The notes beneath the pieces were generated by a model. That model had not been told where the DNA came from and searched no databases. It worked only from the letters and a program-made list of their open reading frames with translations. Of a stretch of 64,000 nucleotides of DNA, positions 10,578 to 22,338 are shown piece by piece. Location: contig JAKSZT010053764.1 in NCBI GenBank assembly GCA_026826555.1, forward strand, positions 15,791,360 through 15,855,359. Reading direction: 5' to 3'. The position numbers and the translations under genes are program-made. Within the stretch, counting starts at the first letter, position 1. Each line of letters begins with the position of its first letter. Origin of the DNA: Tolypeutes matacus. Lineage: Eukaryota; Chordata; Mammalia; Cingulata; Chlamyphoridae.

Positions 10578-13500
10578 TCATAATAGCTCAATCATACGAT
10601 ATTTTTCCTTTTGTGTCTGGCTTGCTTCACTCAACATAATGCTCTCCAGGTTCATCCATGTTGTCATATGCTTCACGATTTCATTTCTTTTTACCACTGC
10701 ATAATATTCCATTGTATATATGCACAAAATTTTTCTGTCATTCATCAGTTGATGGATACCTGGGTTGTTTCCATCTTCTGGCAACTGTCAACAACACTGC
10801 TATGAACATCGGTGTGTAGGTGTCTGTGTCTCTGCTCTCAGTTCTTCTGGGCATATACCTACTAGTGGTATTTCTGGGTCACATGGCAAATCTGTATTCA
10901 ATATCCTTAGAAACTGCCAAATAGTTCTCCACAGTGACTATATCCATTCTACATTCCCACCAGTAGTGAATAAGCATTCTTATCTCTCCACATCCTCTCC
11001 AACACTTGTAGTTTTCTCTTTTTAATAGTGGTCATTTTAGGAGGTATGAAATATCTCATTTTAGCTTTAATTTGCATTTCCCTAATTGCTAGTAATGTTG
11101 AACATTTTTTCATACGTTTTTTTGGCCACTAGCATACCTTCTTTGGACAAATGCTTATTCAAGTGTTTGCCCATTTTTTAATCAGGTCATTTGTATTTTT
11201 AATGTTGAGTTGTAACATCTTTTTATGTATCTCGGATATTAAACCCTTATCAGATATGTGATTTTCAAATATTTTCTCCCATTGAGTTGGCTGCCTTTTC
11301 AACCTTTTGATAAAGTCCTTTGAGATGCAAAAGTGTTGAATTTTGAGAAGGTCCCATTTATCTATTTTTTCTTTTGTTGTACATGCTTTTGGTGTAAGGT
11401 CCAAGAAACCACCACCTACCACAAGGTCTTTAAGATGTTTCCCTACATTTTCTTCTAGTAGTTTTATGATCCTGGATTTTATATTTAAGTCTTTGATCCA
11501 CTTGGAGTTGATTCTTGTATAGGGAGTAAGATGGAGGTCCCCTTTCATTCTTTTGGTTATGGATATTCAATTCTCCCAGCACCATTTGTTGAAGAGACTG
11601 TTTTGTCCCAGTAACATTGACTTGGTAGGTTTGTCAAAAAACAGTTGGCTGTAGAAGTGAGGATCTATTTCTGGACTCTCAATTCTATTGTACTAATCGA
11701 TGTATATATCTTTAAGCCAATACTATGCTGTTTTGGGCATTTGTAATATGTTTCAAGGTCATGCAGTGAGAGTTCTCCTACATTGCTCTTCTATTTAAGG
11801 ATTGTTTTGGCTATTTGAGAGTCCTTTCCATTCCAAATAAATTTGGTAATTGCCTTTTCTATTTATTTAAATTAGGTTGTTGGAATTTTTATTGCTATTG
11901 TATTGATTCTATAAATTAGTCTGGGTAGGATTGACATCTTCAAGATATTTAGCCTTCCAATCCATGAACATGGATTGTCTCTCCATTTGTTTAGCTCTTC
12001 TTTGATTTCTTTTAGCATTGTTTTATAGTTTTCTGAATATATGTCCTATATATCTTTGGTTAAGTTCATTCCTGGATAATTGAGTCTTTTTGTTGTTATT
12101 GTAAATAGAATTTTTTTTCCTAATTCCCTTCTCAGATTGTTCAATACTAGTGTATGGAAACATTACTGATGTTAACATGTTGATCTCATATCCTGGCACT
12201 TTGCTGAACTCATTTATTAGCTTGAGTAGCTTTGTCATGCACATTTCAGAATTTTCTAAATATAAGATCAGGTGAGAGTTTTACTTCCTCATTTTCTATT
12301 TGGATGCCTTTAATTATTTTTTTCTTTTCTAATTGCTCTAGCTAGAACATCTAGTACAATGTTGAATAATAGTGGTAACAAAAGGCCTCCTTGTCTTGTT
12401 CCTGATCTTAAATGGAAAGGTTTTAACCTTTCCCCATTGAGTACAATGTTGGCTGTGGGTTTTTCATATATGCCCTTTATCATATTGAGGAATTTCCTTC
12501 TATTCCTATCTTTGGAAGTGTTTTTTATCAAGAAAGTAAGCTGGATTTTGTCGAATGCCTTTTCTGCATTCAAGATGATCATGTGTTTTTTTTCCCTTCA
12601 GTTTGTTAATGTGGTGTATTATATTAATTGATTTTCTTGTGTTGAACCACCCTTGCATACCAGGAATAAATCCCACTTGGGTGTCATGTATAATTCTTTT
12701 GAAATACTTTTGAACTTGATTTGCAAGTATTGTGTTGAGAATTTTTGTATCTATGTTCATTAGAGAGATTGGTCTGTAATTTTCTTTTCTTATAGTATCT
12801 TTAACTGGCTTTGGTATCATGGTGATGTTGGCTTCCTAAAATGTGTTGGGTAATTTTCCCTCCCCTCCATATTTTTGGAAGAGTTTAACAGAATTGGTAT
12901 TAATTCTTCTCCAAATGCTTGGTAGAATTCACCAGTGAAGCCATCTAGTCCTGGATTTTTCTTTGTTTGGATATTTATGATGACAGATTCAGTCTCTTTA
13001 AATGTGATTAGTTTGTTGAGTTCTTGCATTTTTTTGTAGAGTCAGTGTAGGTTCTTTGTGCCTTTATCCATTTCATCTAGGTTGTCTAGTTCATAGACGT
13101 ACAGTTTCTCATAATATCCTCATATGATCCTTTTTATTTCTTTGGGTTCAGTCATAATGCCACCCTTTCATTTCTGATTTATTTATTTGCATCTTCTCTC
13201 TCTTTTTATTTAGTAGTCTACCTAAGGGTTTGTTGATTTTATTGATCTCCTCAAAGAACCAGCTTTTAGTTTTGTTGATTTCCTCCATTTTTTTTTTGTT
13301 GTTCTCAATTTCATTTATTTTTTCTCTAATCTTTATTATTTCTTTCCTTCTGCTTGCTTTGGGATTGGTTTGCTGTTCTTTTTCAAGTACTTTCAGTTGC
13401 TCAGTTAGGTCTTTGAGTTTAGCTTTTACTTTTTAAAAATATAGGCTTTTAGGACTATAAATTTCCATCTGAGCACTGCTTTTGCAGTATCACATATGTA

Positions 13501-14300
13501 TTGATAAGTTGTATTCTCATTTTCATTTGTCTTGAGATATTTACTAATTTCTCTTACAGTTTCTTCTTTGACCTACCATTGTTTAGGATTGTGTTGTTTA
13601 GTCTCCAAACACTTATTAATTTTCCCCTTTCCTGTTTATTATTGATTTCCAGTTTTATTCCATTATGATCTGAGAAGTTACTTTGTATAATTTCAATCTT
13701 TTTATATTTATTGAGACCTGCCTTGTGACCTAACATGTGATCTATCCTGGAGAAAGATCCATAAGCACTTGAGAAAAATGTATAACCCACTAATTTAGGA
13801 TGCAATGTTCTGTTTATGTCTGTTAGTTCTAGCTTGTTTATCATATTGTTCAAGTTCTCTGTTTCCTTGTTGATCTTCTATCTAGTTGATCTATCTAATA
13901 ATGTGAGTGTTGTATTGAAGTCTCCAGTGACTATTGTAGAGATGTCTATTTCTCCCTTCAGTTTTGCCAGCAGTTGTCTTATGTATTTTGGGGCACCCTG
14001 GTTAGGTGCAGAGATATTTATGACTGTTATTTCTTCCTGATCGATTGTCTCTTTTATTAATATATAATGGCCTTCTGTGTCTCCTATAACTTTTTTGCAC
14101 TTAAAATCTATTTTGTCTGACATTAGTATAGCTATTCCTGCTTTTTTTTTTTTGGTTGCTGTTTGCATGGAGTATCTTTTTCCAACCTTTTGGTTTCAGC
14201 TAATTTGTATCCCTGGGTCTAAGGTGAGTCTCTTGTAGGCAACATATGGATGGCTCATGTTTTTTAATCCATTCTCTCAGACTACCTTTTGACTGGGGAG
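10578..14300 (-). pseudogene. L1 ORF2 (endonuclease, reverse transcriptase), broken
   Basis: The minus strand carries scattered ORF2 frames. Endonuclease pieces lie at 14168-13878 and 13853-13554 (TFFSSAYGSFSRIDHMLGHK). RT pieces lie at 13029-12817, 12820-12506 ([12 protein letters not shown]) and 12582-12310 (TRQGGLLLPLLFN). C-terminal pieces lie at 11548-11159 and 10784-10578 (YTMEYYAVVKRNEIVKHMTT). The RT active-site FADD box is absent: around 12267-12275 the frame runs from KLS into DLIF, as if about 12 bases were lost. Other L1 copies here keep FADD (38648-38659). The product cannot be functional. Confidence 0.85.
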
Positions 14301-14479
14301 TTTAATCCATTCACATTCAATGATATTACTATAAATACATTATTTGCTTCCACCATTTTATTCTTTGGTTTTCATATGTCATATCTTATTTTTGTCTTCC
14401 TCTTACTCTTTTGGTTATTATTTCTGCTAGTCTTCCCTTCTATACTCTCCTCTAAGCCTCTCTCTCCTGTCTTTTTCTT

Positions 14480-15750
14480 TCAGGTAGTAAGCCTCCTTTT
14501 AATGCTTCCTGGAAGGACAGATTCTTTTTTAACAGATTCTCTTAGTTTCTGTTTATTTGTGATTTACCTTCATATTTCAAGGACCATTTTTCTGGATAAG
14601 GAATGCTCAGCTGGCAATTTTTCTCTTTCAGAGTCCTAATTATATCATATCACTGTCTTCTTGCCTCCATGGTTTTTGATGAGAAATCCTCACTAAGTCT
14701 TACTGGGCATTTCTTGCATGTGATGGTTTGCTTTTCCCTTGCATCTCTCAGAATTTTTTCCTTATCTTTAATGTTTGACATACTGAGTAGTATGTGTCTT
14801 GGTGTAGGTCTATTTAAATTTATTCTGATTGGGGTATGCTGCCCTTCTTGGACATGTAAATTCACTTCTTTCATGAGAGTTGGGAAATTTTCAGCCATTC
14901 TTTCCCCAAATTCTCTTTCTGCCCCTTTTCCCTTCTCTTCTCCTTCTGGAACTCCCAGGACACATATGTCATTGCACTTCATGTTATCATTCATCTCTCT
15001 GAGCCCCTGCTCAATTTTTTTTCCATTCTTTTCTCTCGGTGCTTTGTTCTCTCTTCTATTTCAGCTGTTCTGTCTTATGCATCACTTATTCTTTCTTCTG
15101 TTATTTCAAGTCTGCTGTTGTATGCCTCTAAAGTGTTTTTCATCTCTCTTATTGAGTCTTTCATTCCTATAAGCTCTGTTATTTTTTTATTCAGGTTTTA
15201 AAATTTCCCTTTGTGCTTGTCCTATGTCTTCTTTTTCCCCCCTTACTCTGCTGATAATAACAATATAACAAAAAAAACAAAACAAAACAAAACAAAAAAC
15301 AGACAAACGACAACAAAAAAAGCTCTACCCCTTAATAATCATGTCAATGTCTCTATCCTTCCCCTGCCATACATAGCTGCTATTCTGTTTCTGTCTCTCT
15401 AATTTATTGTATTTTGAATAGATGGAGTCAAAAATATGTAGTATCTTTTGTCTAGTTTCTTTCACTTAGTATATTTCCTTTTTTTTTTTTAACCCTTAAT
15501 GGAAGATTATTAATATATTACTATACCCTCATGTCCATAGTTTGCTTTGATTGTATTTTCACCTGATATTAATATCTTGTAACAGTAACATACATTATTT
15601 GTTCAGTTTCAAAGATATCCTATGTCTTCTTGATGTCCTTTATTTCTTTAGCCATATTGTCTTTTCAACTCATTGATTTGATTTAAGAGACTTGCATGAA
15701 ACTCATTGATTAGTTGACTCATATCCTGTGTCTGGAATATATCTGGGACT
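14480..15750 (-). pseudogene. L1 ORF1 (RNA-binding chaperone), broken
   Basis: 14994-14650 on the minus strand translates to the ORF1 RNA-binding and C-terminal region (ICVLGVPEGEEKGKG, then HTPIRINLNRPTPRH, then NIKDKEKILRDAREKQT). The coiled-coil part lies further right, toward 15.2 kb, and continues past the nested insertion at 15618. ORF1p normally trimerises and coats L1 RNA. The frame is interrupted by stops and by the 384-bp insertion. Confidence 0.8.
15234..15617 (-). mobile_element. Short L1 3'-UTR copy nested in ORF1 of the larger L1
   Basis: The segment closely matches the host L1's own 3' UTR at about 9935-10245: both have atggagtcaaa, ttttgtctagtttctttc, acccttaatggaagatt and tgtccatagtttgcttt. 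The 14-bp duplication tcctatgtcttctt at 15220-15233 and 15618-15631 bounds it. It is therefore a separate, severely 5'-truncated insertion into ORF1, not a rearrangement. Confidence 0.8.
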
Positions 15751-16867
15751 TTGATATATTCCTTTGCTTGGGCTATTTCTTCTATTTTCTTATAATGGCT
15801 TATAACTTTTTGCTGATGTCTAGGCATCGGATTATGATGGTGAGTTTACTCTGATGCTCAATTTCTCTCTCTTTTATAGGGATTTAGTGGTAGGAGACTG
15901 TGTGTTACTGCCATTCTTTGATTCTTGGCTCAACTGGTTCCAGCTCTTTAGCATTTTCCCAGTTTAGTTGCTCAAATTTGGGACATAGACCCATTTCCAA
16001 AGGTCTTGGGGAGGAAACTTGTAGAAGCCCAAAAAAATCTCTCTTACTTATTAACTTTTAATTTCCTTGTGCACTTTCTTGATCTGTAGTAGATGTCAGT
16101 CTTTGGCATTTCTCTCAGCTCAAACCCTTGTTGGAATGTGTTCCCAACAGCAAGAATGTGACAGAGGATCCTGCCTCAGGGCTATTCAGAGAGTTGCTAG
16201 TCAAACTTTCTCAGAAACTCTTCACCAAATTTGCTGGCAGCCCCCTCCCTTTTCCTTGGTATGAAATAATTCCACTCCCCTCTGTGTCCTCAACAACCAG
16301 TCCATTTCAGTAGGGAAGGTGTTTGAGAGGTCAAATCTCTTTAGTCCCTTGCCAGCTCCCAAGGCAAACAATAGCATGTCTCCACCCAGCCTAGAAGGCT
16401 ACATCCCTGTCTCTCCCTCTTCCTGAGAAGGTAGACAACTGCAGGCCTCTCTGTGCCTAGCCATTGGCCAGAGGCCAGAGAATTCAATGCTGTCTGCTCC
16501 AAGAGTGGGGGACGCCCCTGCAGCTTTTACTCACAGACTTTTCCCATCGAGATTCTTTTCCCTTGTCCCTCTCTCTTCTGGGTGTTGTTCAGCCTTCCCT
16601 TGGTGTCCTAAACCATAGAACATTTTTTCCAGGCCATTTCTGCCTGTCTTCTAGCTATTTTTCTGGGAGAGAAGTGAGACTTGTGCCTCTCTAATCATCT
16701 TCCTGTAAAGCTCTCTTTTAAGAAAAGACATTTGATAGCTTTAGAAAAATGATCTGACTTTAATTTCATAGATTTAAGACATTTATAAAATATATACATA
16801 TATTTGGTCATAAGCAGTTATAAAATTTTCTTGAGTACACAGCACTGAAGATTGAGAGGGAAGTTAA

Positions 16868-17063
16868 ATGCATGGACCTTGGAACCAGATTTCCAGGTTC
16901 AAATCCTGCCTTGGTCACTAACTACTTTGTGATCTTGTGCATGTTAATTAGTCTGTAAAACAGAGATGTTTTCTAGTTCACTGTGAGGACTAAATAAGCT
17001 AAATTGTGCTAAGTACTTAGTATAGTACCTGGCAATGAGTAGCCCCAGTAAGTATATGTTGAT
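16868..17063 (+). repeat. MIR SINE
   Basis: The tRNA-related and core parts are readable: catggaccttggaaccagat, ccaggttcaaatcctgcctt and aagtacttagtatagtacct. The match covers most of the consensus length. Confidence 0.8.
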
Positions 17064-17611
17064 GTTATTATTCACATTTCTGAAGGAATAGTTTACCAGT
17101 TCCTGTAATAAATATATTTACCTCCAAAGACCTGGATGTGTACACATGAGCCCTCAAAACTCTCTGCCAGAGTAATTTCCTGTTGAAACTTTGCTTTCCT
17201 ATGTTCTGAGTGCCTTCATTTGTCTATTTTTGAGAAATCTCCTCATTTTTATGATGTAGTTCAAGTCCTAATAATGTTCTCAAGGGGAAAAGAGTACTCT
17301 TCCAAACCTTATAATGAACTTGGCAATCCAATGGACATGATATTTACTTTCCTTGAGGAAGCAGTATGTCCTATTAAGTGAAATGTTTTTCAACAAATAA
17401 AGGTTTAATGGTCCTTGTGGAAAGAATTATTGATGTCAATAAATGATGTCACCATCATTTTTCTGATGGTTAATAGATTGAGTGTTATATCAGGCAGAAG
17501 TAACTCTTACAAATTTAATTTTTAATTGTAAATCACTTATTTGGAAGCAGAGGAGAATTTTGAAAAATAAAAAATGGAAAACACTACAATTTAAGAAAAA
17601 CTGTGCGCTGG
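17064..17611. other. No gene or named repeat
   Basis: AT-rich. No reading frame or recognisable repeat apart from short T runs near the SINE that follows. Confidence 0.4.
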
Positions 17612-17723
17612 TTTTTTTTGTTGTTGTGTTTTTTTTTTTTTACCGGGAGGTCCCGGGTATCGAACCCAGGTCCCTCCATATGGGAGACGGACACCCAACC
17701 ATTTGAGCCACATCCGTCCCCCA
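17612..17723 (-). mobile_element. DAS-type SINE, short form
   Basis: Left T runs are followed by the tRNA-like head: ggaggtcccgggtatcgaac, ccaggtccctccatatggga and ttgagccacatccgtccccc. Imperfect flanking copies gtgcgctggtt / gtgcactggtta suggest a target duplication. The RNA polymerase III B-box-like ggtatcgaacc region is well kept, so the copy is fairly young. Confidence 0.85.
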
Positions 17724-18726
17724 TGTGCACTGGTTATTAAATTACTATCTCTCAGCTTCAAACCCATCCTTCCTTACTAGGTTTTGTGATGCTGGGGCGG
17801 GTCTCTGTAAGCCCCATCTCCTTTGCCAGCTGTACTTTTGTTAGGCCCTACCATAGATGGTGCTGGAGGGAGACTTAGAGGATGGAAGAGGCAGAAGAAA
17901 TTGGCTTTTTCTTATCTGCTTCCTATTCCTGTCTTATCACCCCGACAAAGTCTTTCCACCCTGATAGCAATAGTGCCTCTCACTTGCCACTATTGTTTCA
18001 AGCCTCAGACTCAGTCCCATTGCACACCTCCAGAGACACCAGTTCATGTCCCTTTCTCAGAGGTCTCAGTCCCAGCTGTGTGGGATCCCTTCTCCAAACA
18101 TCTAAAGTCCTGTTAACTGCTGAGATATATTTTCCAAAGTCTTCCCTTTGTTTCCCCAGCCCTAGCAGTGATAACCGTTTTCTTCAATTTCTTCTTTCTT
18201 TAATATTTTTGTTTGCCTTTCCAGTTCTCCAATACCTGTTAATAATTCTTCATATTAAATATGTGACAAGATGTGATGTAAGTTATCATTAGTAAATTTC
18301 CCGGACCATATGTCCATTTATCTATCAGCCACCTGTCTATTTGTCCTTCTGTTTATCTAGTAAGTGCATTTTATCATGAATTTTAAATGTTTTGTGGAGA
18401 CCACATGACAGTCTGACTTGGTGTAGATAATTCTCTTCATGGTATGACTTGCAATACACCTTCTGCTCCCAGTGTTATCTCTCTCATGAACCTGTTACAA
18501 AATTCTCATTGTTAGGGGATCATACATCTGGTATAAATTTTGCATTTCTGGGGATCCCCTTAAAATGCAGATATTTCTCAGAGGGAAGAGGACAGTGTTG
18601 TTTATATTATAATATAGACTAGTGGATCTTATTGTTCATTTTCCTATCTGAGCAGTGACAAATAGGAACCCAGGGAATATAAACCTCCATAACAAGACTA
18701 TGAATTCTTCTAACACAGGCCATGTC
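17724..18726. other. Unassigned, includes a pyrimidine-rich stretch
   Basis: 17770-18180 resembles old LTR or internal ERV sequence in composition, but I cannot name it. Open frames at 17823-18116 and 17882-18292 overlap each other and have no recognisable domain. Confidence 0.4.
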
Positions 18727-19146
18727 TGTTATGGATTGAACCATGCCGCCTACAAATACATGTTCAAGTCCTAACCTCTGGTCCTTGGATGTAAACTCAT
18801 TTGTAAAAAGGACTTTTGAAGATCCTATTATGATGAAGCTGAACTGAATCGGGGTGGGCCTTAATCCAAGATGACTGTAATTCTTACAAGCAGAGGAAAT
18901 TTAGACACAGTTATAGGAATGAGGACAAGACAGAAGGAGGCAGATGGCCATGTAATGGAGGTGGAGATTGCGTTATGAATTGCTGGCAAGTCACTACCAG
19001 AACACTATAGACTTTGGAGAAAGCATGATCCTGCCAACACTTTGATTTTGGATTTCTAGCTTCTGAGACTTTGAGACAATAAATTCCTGTTGCTTAAGCC
19101 AACCAGTCTCTGGTATTTGTCATAATAACCCTGGAAAATTAAGACA
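18727..19146 (+). mobile_element. MLT1-like MaLR LTR
   Basis: It starts tgttatggattgaacc and includes ttcaagtcctaacctctggt, gggtgggccttaatcc and ccaacactttgattttggat. It ends gacaataaattcctgttgct, aagccaaccagtctctggta and a final aagaca. This is the MLT1 solo-LTR layout (ERVL-MaLR, non-coding). Confidence 0.75.
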
Positions 19147-19991
19147 ATATCCTTGTCCTTCTGAATCTGCAGGGCCTTCCTGTTGACTTATGCACATCCT
19201 GTCCTCAATGAGTAGGTGTCAAGGGCATGGGGCAGTAGAAGTGGGGAAGAAAGAAGAAGAAGACTTGGTGTGAGACAGGAAGCATTGTGATAACTTCACA
19301 GTCAGGAGGCACACTGAGAGCAATGGTGAGCTGGGAAGGGGGAGGGGAAAGAAAATTGGCAGGAAAGCGTGTTGACAGTTAGCTTCACTTATTTCAGAAG
19401 TCTTCTTTCCTGCTGGTTCCTTGAGGCAGAGATTGAAGAGAAGTTAAATTGGCAACTAATAATCTTTTCTTGGAATTGAGATAAGAAAGTATTGCTTGCA
19501 TCACAGTACTGACCTTCTTCTACTCTGTCATGTCTATGTTAGTGTAAAATTAGTCATAAAATCATGTTTACCAAGAATCACTGATCTAGGCAAACTCAAG
19601 ATGTGGAAAAAAACATAAATTAAGAAATCACATTTCTTCTTCAATATCTTCTCTTTAGACAAAAAGCTAGTTGTCCTTAAGCAGAAGGGGTGGGGGGTAG
19701 GGTGGGGGTGGGGAATCCACAAAGGCTTATTCATTTCATTCCTGTATTTCTATCCTCTTCCATTCTCATTTACAAATTTCAGCTTTGACTATATTTATCA
19801 AGCCTTTGCCTTTTCTTCTTTTCTTCAAAATTTGTCAGAGGAAAACTTATTTAAATCAATGTATGTGCAAATCCATATTTTTTTTTCTCAGCAGAACTGA
19901 CCTCACAGAGGACTTCTTTGTATGCTAAGTAACATTATCGAAGTATTAGAAAAACATATGTAAAAATGGCTTAATCACATCATACAGGTGT
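19147..19991. other. Unassigned stretch
   Basis: No gene or named repeat. It contains a G-rich run at 19687-19713, listed separately. Confidence 0.4.
19687..19713 (+). other. G-quadruplex-forming motif
   Basis: Five runs of 3-6 G separated by 1-2 bases (G4-T-G6-TA-G3-T-G5-T-G4). This satisfies the strictest G3+ N1-7 quadruplex pattern. Its role is unknown. Confidence 0.75.
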
Positions 19992-20470
19992 GTGATGCTT
20001 AATTTTATGTGTCAACTTGGCTAGGCTATGGTGTCCAGTTGTTTGGTCAAATACTGAACTAGTTGTTACTGTGGAAGTATTTCATAGATGGGATTAACAT
20101 CTAAAGTCAGTTTACTTTAAGTAAAGGGGATTGCCCTCCATAACGTGGGTAGACCCCATACAATCAGTTGGAGATCTTAACAACAAGAACAGGGTTCCAG
20201 AGATCAGAAGAACTTCAGCCTCAAGACTTCAACATCAATTTTTACTGGAATTTCTAGCCTATAGCCTGCCCTAGGAAATTCAGACTTGCCAGCCCCCACA
20301 ATTGTGTGAGCCACTTCCTCATAATAAATCTCTTTTATATTGTTGGTTCTGTTGCTCAAGTAAATTCAAATCCAGCCTTCCAGTTCTTTCCTTCCAGAAG
20401 AATATTTTAAGCTGGAACATGTAGACACCAGCCCAATAGAGTTTTAAAGTATGCTCCTGACTAATACAAG
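19992..20470 (+). mobile_element. MLT2-like ERVL LTR, split by a 100-bp insertion
   Basis: The left part reads tgatgcttaattttatgtgt, caacttggctaggctatggt, then tccataacgtgggtagaccc and cccacaattgtgtgagccac. It runs to ttggttctgtt at 20343-20353. The expected LTR end (ctgactaatac) appears only at 20457-20467. The sequence between is foreign and matches 22002-22101 in reverse. Confidence 0.75.
20357..20456 (+). repeat. 100-bp inverted duplication, copy 1
   Basis: It aligns without gaps to the reverse complement of 22002-22101, with five mismatches by hand count. It sits inside the end of an MLT2-like LTR, so this copy is the inserted one. Confidence 0.85.
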
Positions 20471-20673
20471 GTGTTTGGTTGCTCATAAGTTTTCAGGGAG
20501 AGTTTATGCTCTGGAAATTGGTTTCCTGGTTGCAGGCTGTAAGCTTAAAAGAGGAAAAGTAAACAGTGTGAACAAATAGAATGATTATTGAATTTTCACT
20601 TATGTAGTCAGCAAATACACAGCCATTCATAGCAAATACACATTGCTCTACACCTCATCCCAGAATTGGGGTG

Positions 20674-21116
20674 TGTCTTAGTTTCCTAGGACTGCTAAAA
20701 CAAAGTGCCACAACCTGGGTGGCTTAAAAAACACAAATTTATTGTCCCACAGTTATGGAGGCTAGAAGTCCAAAATCAAGGTGTCGGTAGGGCCATGCTT
20801 CCGTTGAAGTCTATAGGAAATAATCTGTTCCATGCCTCTCTCCTGGCTTCTGGAAGTGGCTTACTGGCAATCCATGGCATTCTCTTCCTTAATTGTCACA
20901 TGGTGTTCTCCTCTCTCACTGTGTGCGTCCAAATTACCTCTTCTTAGAAGCACAGCAGTCATATTAGATGAAGGGCCTACACCCTCAAAAATGACCTCTT
21001 TTTAACTTGCCTAATTCCATCTGTAACAATCCTATTTCCAATAAGGTCACATTCTGAGGACTGGGGATTAGAACTTCAACATATCTATTTAGGGGACACA
21101 ATTCAATCCATAACAG
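20674..21116 (-). mobile_element. MLT1-like MaLR LTR
   Basis: Antisense MaLR wording: tgtcttagtttcctaggact, ttattgtcccacagttatgg, aaggtcacattctgagg and gggacacaattcaatccata. Non-coding. Confidence 0.75.
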
Positions 21117-21268
21117 GATGTAGGCAGACATATGCCCTTGCTTTACAATCATGGACTATTTGGATGCCAGACAGTATTTTCCAAAGAAAAGATGAGGAAA
21201 TTTGAAGTCAGATGGGCTGCGTTTCAACCCTGGCTCTGATTCTTTACACTGTGTTGCAAAACAAATGT

Positions 21269-21713
21269 TTTGGTTTGCTAGGCTGCTGAAAGCAGATACC
21301 ATGAAATGAGTTAGCTTAACAATGGGAATTTATTAGCTTACAGTTTTGAGACTGAGAAAAATGTCCACATCAAGCCATCATCAAAACAATGCTTTCTTCC
21401 CAAAGACTGGCTGCCGACAATCCTTGACTCCTCTGTACCTGGCAAGGAACGTGGCAGCATCTGCTTGTCTCTCCCTCCTCTTCTGGTTTTTGTTGCTTTC
21501 AACTTCTGGATTCCATGGCGTTCTCCCCGCCTCTCTTTATCTGTATTTATAACGGACTCCAATAAGAGTCGGATTCTGAATGAGGCATATCACACCTTAA
21601 CTGGAGTAGCCTCATTAAAAGGTCTTACTCAAAATGGGTTCAGACCCACAGGAATAGATGAAATTTAATAACATGCCTTTCTGGGGTACATACAGCTTCA
21701 AACCCACCACAGC
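21269..21713 (-). mobile_element. Xenarthran ERVL/MaLR-like LTR
   Basis: Its reverse complement shares several blocks with 2235-2580 and, more weakly, with 44342-44845 and 49099-49541. The minus strand ends in aataaattcccattgtta, catggtatctgctttcagca and gcctagcaaaccaaaa. It looks like a complete solo LTR. The family name is not certain. Confidence 0.65.
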
Positions 21714-22338
21714 AAGTTAATTAATTAATGCATCTAAGCCTCCATGCCCTCATCAAAAAAATGGGAATATCATTCCCTACAATGTTGGGTTGTTTGGGAG
21801 GGATAAATGAGAGCAGTTGGAATGGAGCAAGCTCTTTTAAAAAGTGTTTCCAATTCTAGCAAACTTTCCCCCATTTTCTGCCTTTGATCATGATTCGTTT
21901 GAGCTTTTCTGCCTATTGAATGGTAGAGAAATGCTTTGTGATAATAATACAGTGAGTAGTAGAGTGTGAAAAATTTGAGTTAGACTCATTCTAAAATGAA
22001 TGAGCATCCCTTAAAACTCTATTGGGCTGGTGTCCACATGTTCCAGCTTAAAATATTCTTCTGGAAGGAAAGAACTGGAAGCCTGGATTTGCATTTACTT
22101 GCTTTTTAATAGCCAAAAAATAGCTTTGAAAAGGTTATTTTCAGGATAAACAGAGTGTTGCCAGGAAATGGCTTTTTCCCCCATCAGTTCTTTATTTTAG
22201 AGTGATCTGGGAGAGAGAGAACTGTTGCTACAAGCCTGAAATGAAACTTTTAAGCAGGCAAATTTGAAAACTTAAAACTTTCTTGAAAATGGATCTGTAG
22301 GTACTATATCAGAGTCCAGACAGGAGACAAACCATTAT
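21714..22338. other. Unassigned flank of the provirus
   Basis: Apart from the duplicated segment at 22002-22101, no gene or repeat is recognised. It ends in accattat, the 5' target-site sequence of the provirus. Confidence 0.4.
22002..22101 (-). repeat. 100-bp inverted duplication, copy 2 (probable source)
   Basis: Its reverse complement matches 20357-20456 at about 95 of 100 positions. It lies in otherwise unassigned DNA with no interrupted element, so it is the likelier source copy. Confidence 0.8.

Larger units (their letters stand above)
9812..16703 (-). mobile_element. Full-length L1, inactive, with a nested L1 3' end
   Basis: Reading the minus strand, a 5' UTR starts near 16703 with aagatgattagagaggcac. 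It is followed by ORF1 (about 15.8-14.5 kb), ORF2 (about 14.3-10.57 kb) and a 3' UTR down to a short T run at 9808-9814. An imperfect target duplication, tgtaactctctttt at 9798-9811 and tgtaaagctctctttt at 16704-16719, supports one insertion. Without the nested 384 bp it is about 6.5 kb, a normal L1 length. Both ORFs are broken by stops and frameshifts. Confidence 0.85.

Noticed and set aside
14603..15172. 189-codon plus-strand open frame, one of the longest in the window
   Set aside because: It is the antisense of L1 ORF1 and is rich in Phe, Leu and Ser because of pyrimidine-rich antisense DNA. No independent domain.
17612..17723. tRNA gene-like sequence
   Set aside because: The tRNA resemblance is the SINE head. 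The A tail, target duplication and repeated occurrence across the window show retroposons, not tRNA genes.
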